Assembly (NCBI GenBank): GCA_928212115.1
Contig: CAKMRJ010003334.1
Coordinates: forward strand, 38,443,628 to 38,507,627
Origin: Lactuca virosa
Taxonomy: Eukaryota; Streptophyta; Magnoliopsida; Asterales; Asteraceae
Direction of reading: 5' to 3'
Length of the DNA: 64,000 nucleotides
In this document: piece after piece, positions 1-9,155 of the stretch
How positions within the stretch are numbered: position 1 is the first letter of the stretch
Layout of the letters: each line of letters opens with the position of its first letter
Position numbers and translations under genes: made by a program
The notes under the pieces: model-generated
The model's input: the letters and a program-made list of their open reading frames with translations, nothing else
Databases searched by the model: none
What the model was told of the DNA's origin: nothing

Positions 1-497
1 CAATATTGCAATGAATTTGTAATTGTCATGGAGTTTTGCTAGCTTTTTGCTGGTGTTTTAATAAAATCTAGCCATTCTAAAAAAATATTGCTATGAATTA
101 ATTAAAAGAGATCATTGAAACTAGAGACGTGCAAAAAGATTGTTATGATTTTAACCAAATTAAGTTGTTTAAAATGAGATCGTTTTAAATTAATTTTACT
201 CACAAATTACCAGTTTCACATGGATGCATGGTAAACCTGCAGGAAAACTGAGTCATGGTTGAACCCAAAATCTCGTCATGTTTGCTACAACGATCGATTT
301 TCTCAAGACGCAACGCATGTTAATCTGACAACAAATTGCTTATGAATTCTTCCAATTTTGTTGAAAAATGCATCTATACCTAATACCATATATAAAACCT
401 TTTAATGAGTTGGTAAATATCAAAATGTATTTTGAATGAGATAAATCAATGTAATGTTTATCTTAAACCGATAGTCGAAGATATTGAACTGTTGACA
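1..497. other. AT-rich flank, nothing recognised
   Basis: No open frame, RNA gene or repeat end could be supported in this stretch. With the short pieces 933-971 and 62348-62391 it is the only sequence outside the recognised elements, so it is probably the host DNA, or an older element, into which the nest was built. Confidence 0.5.
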
Positions 498-506
498 GTA
501 ATTAGT

Positions 507-923
507 AAGGTTCTAAATAACGTGAGGCGTGTCTTGGCGGCAAGGTAAAAGTTAAGTCATGACAAGCCTTGGGAGCCATGACGTTTTTCAAGGCGTGGCT
601 ATTTTATATATATTAAAAGAGATAAATCATATAATTATTGATTTTTATCAAGTATATCAAGTTTTTAGAAGTGTTATATTAGTATTTAATATAAAAAGTT
701 AACAAAAATTCAATTATTTTAAGTCCGATAAAAAATAAAAAATAAAAAACAAAAAAATTCGCACCTTGAAAAAAATCTGCGTCATATCGTGATAAGGTGC
801 GCTTGACACGTTATTGGGCGTCAAGCTTAACAAACCCGCCTTAGACGTTTTCGTAACGGCTACACCACGCCTCGCGCCATGACACGCCTTGAGGCGCGCC
901 ATGACACGTTTTTTAGAACCATG
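507..923. mobile_element. 417-bp MITE with 9-bp target duplication
   Basis: The ends are inverted copies of each other: GGTTCTAAATAACGTG on the left and, read on the other strand, GGTTCTAAAAAACGTG on the right. The 9 bases GTAATTAGT stand directly on both sides (498-506 and 924-932). The interior has no coding capacity but repeats a GC-rich word, AGGCGTGTC/AGGCGCGCC, near both ends, as expected for transposase-binding subterminal repeats. A 9-bp duplication points to the Mutator superfamily; with one base fewer it could be hAT. The short minus-strand frame at 714-902 is accidental. Confidence 0.75.
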
Positions 924-1165
924 GTAATTAGTTTATCACTATGAGAAATATCTCGTCATGTTTCAGAATTAGGTTGGTGGGTGTTATATGACACTCACCA
1001 TATTTTCAAGTGTTTTTACCACATATTACAAAACTGATGGGTGTCATAACTTAATTTACCACACTTTTGTTTTTTTAATTGAATAAAATATAAACAATTA
1101 AAAATAAAAAAAGGAAAATACTTCATTAATTAAACAAAATACATGCTAAATTAAAAAAGCGAAAC

Positions 1166-1189
1166 ATATATATATATATATATATATAT

Positions 1190-1273
<84 letters not shown>

Positions 1274-1302
1274 TATATAAAGAGAGAGAGAGAGAGAGAG
1301 AG
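1166..1302. repeat. (TA)n followed by (GA)n microsatellite
   Basis: About 115 bases of nearly pure TA repeat run to 1280 and switch directly to about 22 bases of AG. This tract borders the left arm of the inverted-arm element; a second TA tract borders its right arm. Confidence 0.95.
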
Positions 1303-1350
1303 TTAGGTTCATTTGTTTAAACTAATTATTGTGTTATTGTATGCATAAAT

Positions 1351-2149
1351 TGATGGGTTTCGAGCAATACATCAATCCTATGTTGTACATGCAAACCCTA
1401 ATAGCTTTGGATCTAGTTTGTCTAATGAACATGCAATTGATAATCCAAAGCAATAAACCCTAGATCTATCAAATAAGAACTGAAATAAGGGTTTAGTAAT
1501 TACCTTTGATTGTTATATAGCAATAACAATCAATTCCTTGCTTTGATTGGCTTCAGAAAGCTTAGTGCCTCAAGTGTTGCACCTCTAATGGAGTCACAAA
1601 CACCACTAAGCAACTTGGATGAAGAGGGAGGAGAGAGGAGGCACCAAAAACGGCTGGAAACCCTAAAGGATTACTTGTCCACGTTTTTGGGGCATAGGGG
1701 GCCTTTATATACATGTAGGCTATTAGGGTTTACAACTTGGAAACCCTAATCTGGCTGCTTAAGCCCTAAGCAGCCCATGGACTCCTTTAACATATCCCTT
1801 GGACGAATTTCTTATGGGCTTCCCATAGAATTCGTCCAACCTATATTATTTAGGTGATCCATAGCCCAATTGCAATTATCTTATAATTACAAATCCAGTC
1901 CCCTAAGTTTAATTAATCTCTTTTAGCCACTAAATTAATTCTTAATTAATTCTTGACTAATATTAATTAAACAATATGATTTCTCCTTTAATATATTATT
2001 CTTATAATATATTAATAAATCATAATTAAACCTTTCTCTCCTTAATTCATCCTACATATTGCTATGGTGAAGGCAACTCAAAAGGACCATGCTCATAATC
2101 GGGTCAAGTACATACCAAAATAGTTATGGACTTAGACACTAATCCAACA
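1351..2149 (-). mobile_element. Solo LTR, Copia type (B/C subfamily), reverse orientation
   Basis: It starts TGATGGGTT and ends CTTAGACACTAATCCAACA, the reverse of the LTRs of Copia-B and Copia-C. Five bases, TAAAT, are duplicated on both sides (1346-1350 and 2150-2154). No primer-binding site or interior adjoins it, so it is a solo LTR left by recombination. It interrupts the left inverted arm of the surrounding element, so it inserted later than that element. The 79-residue open frame at 1510-1749 lies in the LTR and is not a gene. Confidence 0.9.
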
Positions 2150-2339
2150 TAAATGTGGGTCAATCAAAATTTAAAATAAAAATAAATAATTAAATAAATA
2201 AATAAGGGTAAATAGGTAATTTGATAACTAGTTTCCACAAATAATATCCTATAATTATGGTAACCATTGACTCTTCTTAGCTGTATTCCTAGTAAATCGC
2301 AAGAAGCACAGATATATTTATAACATTCAATCGGCATCA

Positions 2340-3640
2340 AGATTCAAAAACCCTAAATTGTAGCCAGTATCGTTTTTTCCTTCTTCGCTTCTCAAATCCG
2401 ATCGACACCTCCCAAAATCGCACCTCCTCTTCTTCGCGTCTCCTCCCTCTGGTCGACAGAAGCCAAATGAAGAAACAACGGAGTTTTGCTCGTCTCTTCC
2501 GGCTGCGAGGTGTGATGTCCGGCTTCGCAAGGAGCGGCAGTGGCAAGGTGAAACCTGTGCGGCTTTGTGTTCGATGGGAACAACAGAGAAGGAAGAAAAC
2601 GAGGGGAAAGGGGGTTCTGATGGCAGCCATCTGTCGCAGGTGAGGACCTCGGTGGTGTTTGCTCGAAGATCACGATGTTTCCTTGTTTTGGCAGTTCCAA
2701 ATCAACCACAGGTAAAAATTTCTTTTTGGATTTTGTTTGTTTGTTTGATAGAAATCGTTAGGGTGTTTGGGTTTGCTGGGAAATCAATGAAAATGAAGGG
2801 AATTTGGGTTTGTTGATTCACAGGAAATGAAGAAGGAAGAAATTAGTTTTTTTTTTTGTTTTTTTTTTTTGTTTTAGCAGCCTCTAGCTGCGTCAACTTC
2901 TGTTTCTTAGAAGTAGTGATTTGGGGGTGGTGTATGTTTTGTGCTTTGATCGACAGAACAAGAAGAAAACACTACACTAGAGTGTGTGGTCGTTCCAGAA
3001 GACGAAGAAGAAGGTGAAGGTGGGGTTGTCATAGCCGGCTGCTCCATCTAAAGGTAGAGATTTTTTTTGTTGTTTTTATGATTCCTTTGTATAATTTGAG
3101 TTTGGATGGAACTAACTGCTTTTGCTTTCTTTATATTTACTCTGCCATACAATGTGTTACAGCCATACAATATGTTACAGGAGGCCAGGTATATCATGCC
3201 CAAGTGAAATTTTAATTGCATTTGGTATTTGACAATTACTGAATCTTGGAATAATGTTATTCATTTATGTGAAGGCTGATGTGGTATGAACAATTTTTGT
3301 ATGTTGTTCATCCAAAATTAAAAGTTGTTTTGATGCACACCAAGCGCTCGCTAAAATGCTTCAACTGAATGGTATTTCTTCGTTTATAGTATTCTATCAG
3401 AAAAGAATGTTTTTTATGATAATCATGAACATATTCTGTTAGAATGCCCTGAATAAAAACAATTATTGGTAAATGAATTCCAATTCTATCAGAATGGAAT
3501 CACGAATTCCAATTATGCTAGAATGGAATATGGATATTTTCTCACTAATTTATTCATTGGATTTTTTTCCACAGAAGTTGTGAAGAACGGACCACGAAAT
3601 TTGAACGACGCCTCTTAGCAACATTATTTTGTTAGAATAA
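2340..3640 (+). other. Gene-like stretch (possible captured 5' exon region), unidentified
   Basis: This part is richer in GC than its surroundings and looks like the 5' end of a plant gene. It has an AAACCCTAA box (2348-2356), a pyrimidine-rich leader, an ATG at 2467 opening a basic frame of about 58 codons, a donor-like CAG/GTAAAAAT near 2712, a following T-rich stretch with CACAG near 2823, a second donor-like AAG/GTAGAG near 3053 and an acceptor TTCCACAG near 3575. Several overlapping short frames exist on both strands, the longest about 105 codons, and none is recognisable. It may be host sequence carried by the surrounding inverted-arm element, or a spliced non-coding transcript. Confidence 0.3.
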
Positions 3641-3899
3641 ATTAGTGTATTTGTTAGATTTTGATGTTTTTTTCCCCGATTTGAAAGTTTTTTAGTTTTA
3701 TTCTTTAACAATAAATGTAATTCTTAGCAATTGTTACATGTATTCTATAAGAATTAATATACTTTTTGTTTTAATTCTTCAATTGCTGGTTCGAGAATTT
3801 ATTATTCTACAAGAAAAATATGTTCAAGAATATTTTTATTATTTTATGGTTCAAGAATTCTTTTATTTTTGAATACATTCAAACATATTCTGTCAGAAT
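3391..3899. repeat. Dispersed 13-bp palindromic motif ATTCTRTNAGAAT
   Basis: Clear copies start at 3433, 3483, 3742 and 3887. Variants start at 3391, 3512 and 3804. They sit on the right side of the inverted-arm element, inward of its right arm. Short, irregularly spaced palindromes near an element end resemble the subterminal binding sites of DNA transposases. Confidence 0.55.
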
Positions 3900-4156
3900 G
3901 TCTGAATTAAAAACCTAATAATTCGTAAAATCAGATTTTTCAAATTAATAGAATCTATGATCCCTTAAAATATGCAATCTTTCTTTATTAAATATATGTT
4001 AATTGACTAAAATACCCTTCTAGTTAAATTAGATGGTATTTTTCGATTATTTTTAATTCAATAATATGTATTAATCACTTTCTTAAAATAAGTAAAATGA
4101 TTGGCTCATATTTATGCATACAATAACACAATAATTAGTTTGAATAGAATAACCTA

Positions 4157-4159
<3 letters not shown>

Positions 4160-4217
<58 letters not shown>
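4160..4217. repeat. (TA)n microsatellite
   Basis: About 58 bases of pure TA repeat between the right arm of the inverted-arm element and the 3' end of the Harbinger transposase. Confidence 0.95.
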
Positions 4218-4220
<3 letters not shown>

Positions 4221-4241
4221 AAACATAGATGAACAAGTCTT

Positions 4242-5285
4242 CTATTCATCGTTGTTTGGCACGTCATCAAAATCTTCATCCCAATCTCCTTCAAGCATTT
4301 CCGATTCCTCATCTATATCGTCGAATAAGTCGTCTTCAACAAAATCGTCGACAACGGGTTCCTTTTGAGCATTGAAGACGTGTTCCACCAAATCTGCATG
4401 ATGGTTGTGGTGTCCAACCCGATCGTACACTTTTGTTCGCCATGTACGCCTCCGAACCAATACAAAATCCTTCGATATTTGGTAAATTCTCATTCTCATT
4501 GTAGCGGCAAATCGCCCTCCCTTCATCTTCTAAAATCATATTATGCAATATGATACATGCCTATAGACCGTGCCGGTACATAGAGTATCCGCTAATGCCT
4601 CTTTGGACACCAAATGCGTGCTCAATACCCTTCCTAGTAGATTCTTGTGCCGCCTTAAACTGTAATCGTTTTTCATCATTCGAACATGTGAATGATTTCA
4701 CAAATACTGCTAACTCGGGATATATTCCATCAGTAAGGTAATACCCATACTTGTATGACGTCCCATTTGCTACAAACGGCACATCATACGATTTCCCAAG
4801 GTAGACGTCGTTGAATATCGGTGATTGGTCTAGAACATTGATTTCACTGTTGGCACCCGATGGACCAAAAAATACATGCCAAATCCAAAGGTCATACGAC
4901 ACTACTGCTTCTAAAATTATTGTCGGCCGCTTTTGATCACCCCGCGTAAACTAACCGCGCCATGCATTAAGGCACATTGCCCACCCCCAATGCATACAAT
5001 CAATACTAACAAGCATTCCAGGAAACCCATGCTTGTTTCCATGAGTTGTATATAGTTGATGGATGTCGCTAATTGTAGGCTTACATACATAACGACTGCG
5101 ATAGAGGATAATCTCGTGTTGTGCGCTCTGACATCCTCAAATACTCATCCCATGAGTCCGGTCTCATGCCGAATGCTAGTTGACGAATTGCAGCTGTATA
5201 TTTTTGGATTGTAGAAAAACCTTTTTTACCTCTTTCACCAACCCGCTGCTGAAAATATGGAAAACGATTATGTATATCATCAACA
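4242..5285 (-). pseudogene. PIF/Harbinger transposase, C-terminal part, interrupted and decayed
   Basis: Read on the minus strand from 5285 downward, the family's typical segments appear in order: DDIHNRFPYFQQRV, then IQKYTAAIRQLAFG, GMLVSIDCMHW (first catalytic Asp, near 5010), SYDLWIWHVFFGPSG, INVLDQSPIF, YYLTDGIYPELAVFVKS, and RKGIEHAFGVQ (catalytic Glu region). After a frameshift near 4560 come HNMILEDEGRA and DLVEHVFNAQ. There are stops, for example before FTRGDQK near 4953, and several frame changes, so it is dead. The N-terminal part lies 56 kb away at 61826-62093. The codon phase matches across the Gypsy-1 insertion, showing that both halves were one gene of the DDE_Tnp_4/plant transposon family, which normally needs a Myb-like partner protein. 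No partner is visible here. Confidence 0.88.
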
Positions 5286-7463
5286 TGTAACACCCTGTCC
5301 GGAATCATTCTGTGATTCAGGGTCGTGGGCCGGAAGTCGATTGTGTAAAGGCTTTGGGCCTTAAGGAGGCGATGTTTAGACCTTTTGGAAGGAGGTAATG
5401 ATGGTTATGAGATCTAAACCATTGAATTGTGTTTTGGAGTCGAAGGGTAAAACGGGAAAAGTCAAAGGCCGGGTTCTTGCATGACATATGGATTTTTTTC
5501 GAGAGTTTTTTAGTTCAATATATTTATATAATATTGTAGAGCTCTTCGATACATTTCCGTGGATATAAAGAACGTCGAAAAAGGAGTTTAAACGAAGAAG
5601 TTACGACCGTTTGAAGTTAGGACGATTTTTTGGTGGCGTAAATTGAGTGCGTTCGACGTACTGAGTATGCCTAAGTACGTTGGGCGTACGCGATAAGTGC
5701 GCAAACCCTATTTTCATGGTTTAAGCCCTATTTAAGCTCCTTAACTCCCCCAAACCCATTCCATTCTCAGCCTCCACCTCTCCAACACCCTCTTTTGTAA
5801 CCCTAACCCTAGATTGAGCCTTGTGAGCATAAAGAAGGTGTAGATCCAGACTTTGTTCTTGGTGCACTTTGGAGAAAAAGAAACTTATTGAAGAAGTGGT
5901 GGTTGCATTGGAGCTTGTAGATCCAGACTTTGTTCACCTTGATCTTTCTTCTAGAGGTATAAAGTTTGAATCTTGACGATGAAATTGTTAGATCTAGCTA
6001 ATTTTGGGTGTTATGAGCTTTTTGCTTTTTAAGTGCATAAATTTTAGATCTTGAAAGTTTGTGACCTTGTTATGGATAAAGTTGGAAACTTTATCCGTCT
6101 AAACATCATTTTGATTCAGATATGAAGGTTGGAGACTTGTACTTAATGGATTAAGTTGAAAAGGATGCACTTTTGGGTCCATTTGAGACTTAAAGACTAT
6201 ATCTTGTTTTTCGGGACCATTCTAACAGATAAAGTTGGAAACTTTATCCATTATGGATCTATTATGAACCATAAAAATGTGATCTTGGCCCTTCCATCCC
6301 TTCCATACAAGAGTTGTGATGTCTTATTAGCTTAAGAACTTAGGGTTTTGGTCATTAAGCACTTTATAGCCATGCAAAGTCATAAAGTTGGAAATCTAAT
6401 GACTTAGGATATCATTTTGGACTTCGATCTGAGTTTTGGACATAAGGGCTTAATGGAATAAGCTCTTAAAGGAGTTTTGGGACTGGGCTGCATACGCTGC
6501 GCGTACGTGGTCAGCGCCCCACTTTTGGTCAACATCAGAGTACGTTGGGCGTACTCTCTTGGTACGCATGGCGTACTCCGCTGGGAAGAAATATTGACTT
6601 TTAGACCTTTACCGTTGAATTTGACTTTAACTAGGGTTCACCAAGTTTGACCTAAGGGCATTTTGGGTAATTTGATTTATAGTTTAAGATTTGGGTTCCT
6701 GTTAGTTGTATAGGTGACCGGTAGAGATAGATTTTAGAGCAGTGATCGGTGCAACTATTCTTTCAGAGTGTGAGGTGAGTTTTCTCACTATATCCATGGG
6801 TCGAATGAACCAATACCGACCCATTAATTGTTATGTGGAATGCTAGTTGTCTCTGTGATGCTTGTATGAAAGACTAGGATCTGGCCCGTGACAATTGTAT
6901 GAAAGACCAGGATCTGACCCCTGGCACTTGTATGTAAGACCGGGATTTGGCCCTCGACATTGCAAGGAAAGACCATGGGGGTAGCCAATAGCACTTGTAT
7001 GTAAGACCGATATTTGTCCCTTAGAATTGCAAGGAAAGACCATGAGGGTAGCCCATGATATTTGTATGTAAGACCGGAATTTGTCCTTTGGCATTGCAAG
7101 GAAAGACCATGGGGGTAGCCCATGGCACTTGTATGTAAGACCGGGATTTGGCCCTCGACATTGCAAGGAAAGACCATGGGGGTATCCCTTGAAACTTGTA
7201 TGTTTTGGTATGTGGTATGTTGGGGAAATCAATAAGCTTTGTGCTTATGGTTTCATATTCATGGTTTCAGGTACTTTTGGTTCGAAAGGGAAGGGTCCGG
7301 TGTGACTGCACATCATCCTCAAGAGCTTTCTGCATTGGCAATTAATGACATGACTCTGATGTTTAAATGATATATTCACTTTGATCAGTTTTGGAACAAC
7401 TTGTTTGTATGATTTATTGTTTTAAAAATGAAAAAAATTACCTTGGATTTTTGGGACGTTACA
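5286..7463 (+). repeat. Gypsy-1 5' LTR
   Basis: The LTR spans 2178 bp from TGTAACACCC to GACGTTACA and matches the split copy at 52060-53862 plus 61477-61825. It contains gene-like promoter and leader text (AAACCCTA words near 5705 and 5807), recurring phrases such as AAAGTTGGAAACTTTATCC, and an internal tandem array near its 3' end. Overlapping minus-strand frames at 6824-7232 come from that array. Confidence 0.93.
6860..7205 (+). repeat. Tandem array inside the Gypsy-1 LTR (about 64-bp units)
   Basis: Units contain TTGTATGTAAGACCGG, TTGGCCCTCGACATTGC and GGAAAGACCATGGGGGTAG. About four full units and some half units are present. The 3' LTR has fewer, about three, one of which was the target of Copia-D. 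The unit number therefore differs between the two LTRs of one element. Confidence 0.85.
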
Positions 7464-7466
7464 ATT

Positions 7467-7479
7467 TGGTATCAGAGCC
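7467..7479 (+). other. Gypsy-1 primer-binding site (initiator tRNA-Met type)
   Basis: TGGTATCAGAGCC lies three bases after the end of the 5' LTR. This is the usual plant site pairing with the 3' end of initiator methionine tRNA to start minus-strand synthesis. It is not a tRNA gene. Confidence 0.93.
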
Positions 7480-8632
7480 TTGTTTGAGGGATTCAAACAC
7501 ACTCTTGGGTATGTCTGAACTCAAACTGAAGAGTTGGTAATCTTTTGAAGGAAAATAAGTTTCTAAATAGATTTTTGTAAAGAAAATAAGTTTTTGAAAA
7601 GATTTTTATAAAGAAAAATGGGGTGTGATGTGTGCAATCAACCGAACTCAAGTAAGTGATTCTCAGAATACCCATACATGTTGATATGATATATGATATG
7701 AATGTTCACATGCTAGGATAAGGCTAGGGATACTTTCAGGAATTGCATGATAGATCGTCCTGATGTGTGATGCCTTGTAGCCTAGGAAGCATTGGATTCT
7801 ATGATTGGGAAATATGTATTGGTAACAATAATTGCTAAGTGTATGCTTTAAAAACTGTATACGGTTAGGATCATATAGCCCTAAAATGATTGATTTAGCC
7901 TTATTTTATGTTCCTTTTTTGGTTGTGGTCCTATGGTAGAATCTTTTATTCAATAGTCTATTAGATCCTGGATTGTGTATAATTTGCATGCATAAGGCAA
8001 CCAAAAGTGAGAGTAGAAGTTCCTAGCATGGTGGTAGCAAGTGAGTGTGGGATGCCCTTTGTTTGTTTTATGGCTTGGAGTGTTACTACACGAGTGTTGC
8101 TTGCTTTGTACTTTGTGGAACTCTTAGTGATGTGAGTTAACTATTAAGTGAATATGTTAAGCCACATGTTGCAAAGGTTAAATAATCTCAGAGTGATGGA
8201 TTTGACTCTATTGCGCAACTCTTGTCTGAGTCCAACCATTATAGGGTTGAGTCTTTTACTCGAAGGACTATCTAAGCTTTGTTGCATGTGATTGTATTCA
8301 TGAAGTGGTTAGCCGACACTAGTAGGAGTTTTTCAGCAGCTGATGGAAGGGTGAGGTTAGGAACCTATGAGAGCCTAGGAAGTGCTTTAGAGGGTTGGGT
8401 TATGCTGTTTAGCAGGTACTTGGAGTACCGATTTGAGAAGGTGACTTGGATGATTCAAGATAACTCTTAAGGAAAGTATGGGTAGGTGTGGAAGGTAGTA
8501 TTGGACCCGTATTTCTGAAAGCACAGGATCCATACTCGAAACGAGAGGAGTCACAGAGAATCTAGGAAACCTATGGGAAGAGGATTCTTTATGTATGTTC
8601 TGATTATTGTATGGTTACTTTTCAGTATGGTG
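7480..8632 (+). other. Gypsy-1 leader, no gene seen
   Basis: This is the untranslated leader between the primer-binding site and gag. The 63-codon frame at 8279-8470 has no recognisable feature. Confidence 0.6.
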
Positions 8633-9155
8633 ATGAGCACTCGTGGAGGAGGTCCAGGCTCTGGTTCAGGCTCAGGTGTTGGCATTAAACCATTGGATGA
8701 GCAAACGCGGGACTTCATATCGTCGGAGATCACCCGCAACATTTTGGAGCAGATTCTTGTGATTTTTGGCTTGGTCAAGGAAGGGATTATGAAGATTTTG
8801 GATGAGCGCCTGGGAACGTTACGCACAGAGATTTTGGATGAGCGTCTGGGAACGTTCCGCACGAAGATTTTGGCTATTGTGGGGGTTGTCAGTCTTTCCT
8901 TCCGTAAGTTTTGTGCTTGTAGAGTTCCCAAGTTCTTTGGGGAGAAGGACCATGTTGCTAGTAAGAGGTGGTTAGCGGATATGTTGAACGCTTGTCGGTC
9001 GAGCTTCTACCCCGAGAGGTTGAAGGTCAGATTGCATCTTGTATTCTGAAAGACAGAGCCCGAGATTGGTTGGAGGAGGTGGACTTCACTTTGGTAGGCG
9101 ATGCCATTGAAACTATGACTCGGGAGGAGTTTGTGACCCGATTTAGGGCAGAGTG
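8633..9155 (+). pseudogene. Gypsy-1 gag, N-terminal part
   Basis: The likely start is the ATG at 8633 (MSTRGGGPGSGSGSG), a usual gypsy gag opening. The retrotrans_gag core follows: KFFGEKD, then ASCILKDRARDWLEEV and EEFVTRFRAE. A one-base frame change near 9030 separates the two parts. A 36-bp (12-codon) unit encoding ILDERLGT is tandemly duplicated at 8795-8830 and 8831-8866, an in-frame expansion. The gene is cut at 9155 by a solo LTR and resumes at 12020. Gag forms the virus-like particle in the cytoplasm. Confidence 0.85.

Larger units (their letters stand above)
1303..4158. mobile_element. Non-autonomous element with long inverted arms between two (TA)n tracts
   Basis: A 32-base block is perfectly inverted between 1319-1350 and 4110-4141. 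The similarity extends on both sides: outward through a TTAGGTT-like word to the TA tracts, and inward (beyond the solo LTR in the left arm) through GTGGGTCAATCA versus ATGAGCCAATCA. The arms are thus at least 70 bases with moderate decay. No transposase is visible inside. The arrangement recalls elements that insert into TA microsatellites, or a Mutator-type element carrying host sequence. The exact ends and duplication cannot be read because the flanks are simple repeat. Confidence 0.55.

Noticed and set aside
1166..1302. TA tract as a centromeric or origin-like element
   Set aside because: Simple microsatellite; nothing else supports such a role.
2327..2816. Five overlapping frames on both strands as protein genes
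   Set aside because: Lengths of 67-105 codons in GC-rich DNA, no recognisable motifs, mutually overlapping; kept only as a gene-like stretch.
6824..7305. Overlapping frames of 74-129 codons on both strands
   Set aside because: They run through the 64-bp tandem array of the Gypsy-1 LTR; the repeated residues follow from the DNA repeat, and the same occurs at 53654-53854 in the other LTR.
7467..7479. tRNA-Met-like words at 7467, 23087, 42780 and 54618
   Set aside because: These are 13-bp primer-binding sites next to LTRs, not tRNA genes; no cloverleaf is present.
8551..8931. 126-codon minus-strand frame
   Set aside because: Antisense shadow of Gypsy-1 gag, including its 36-bp duplication.
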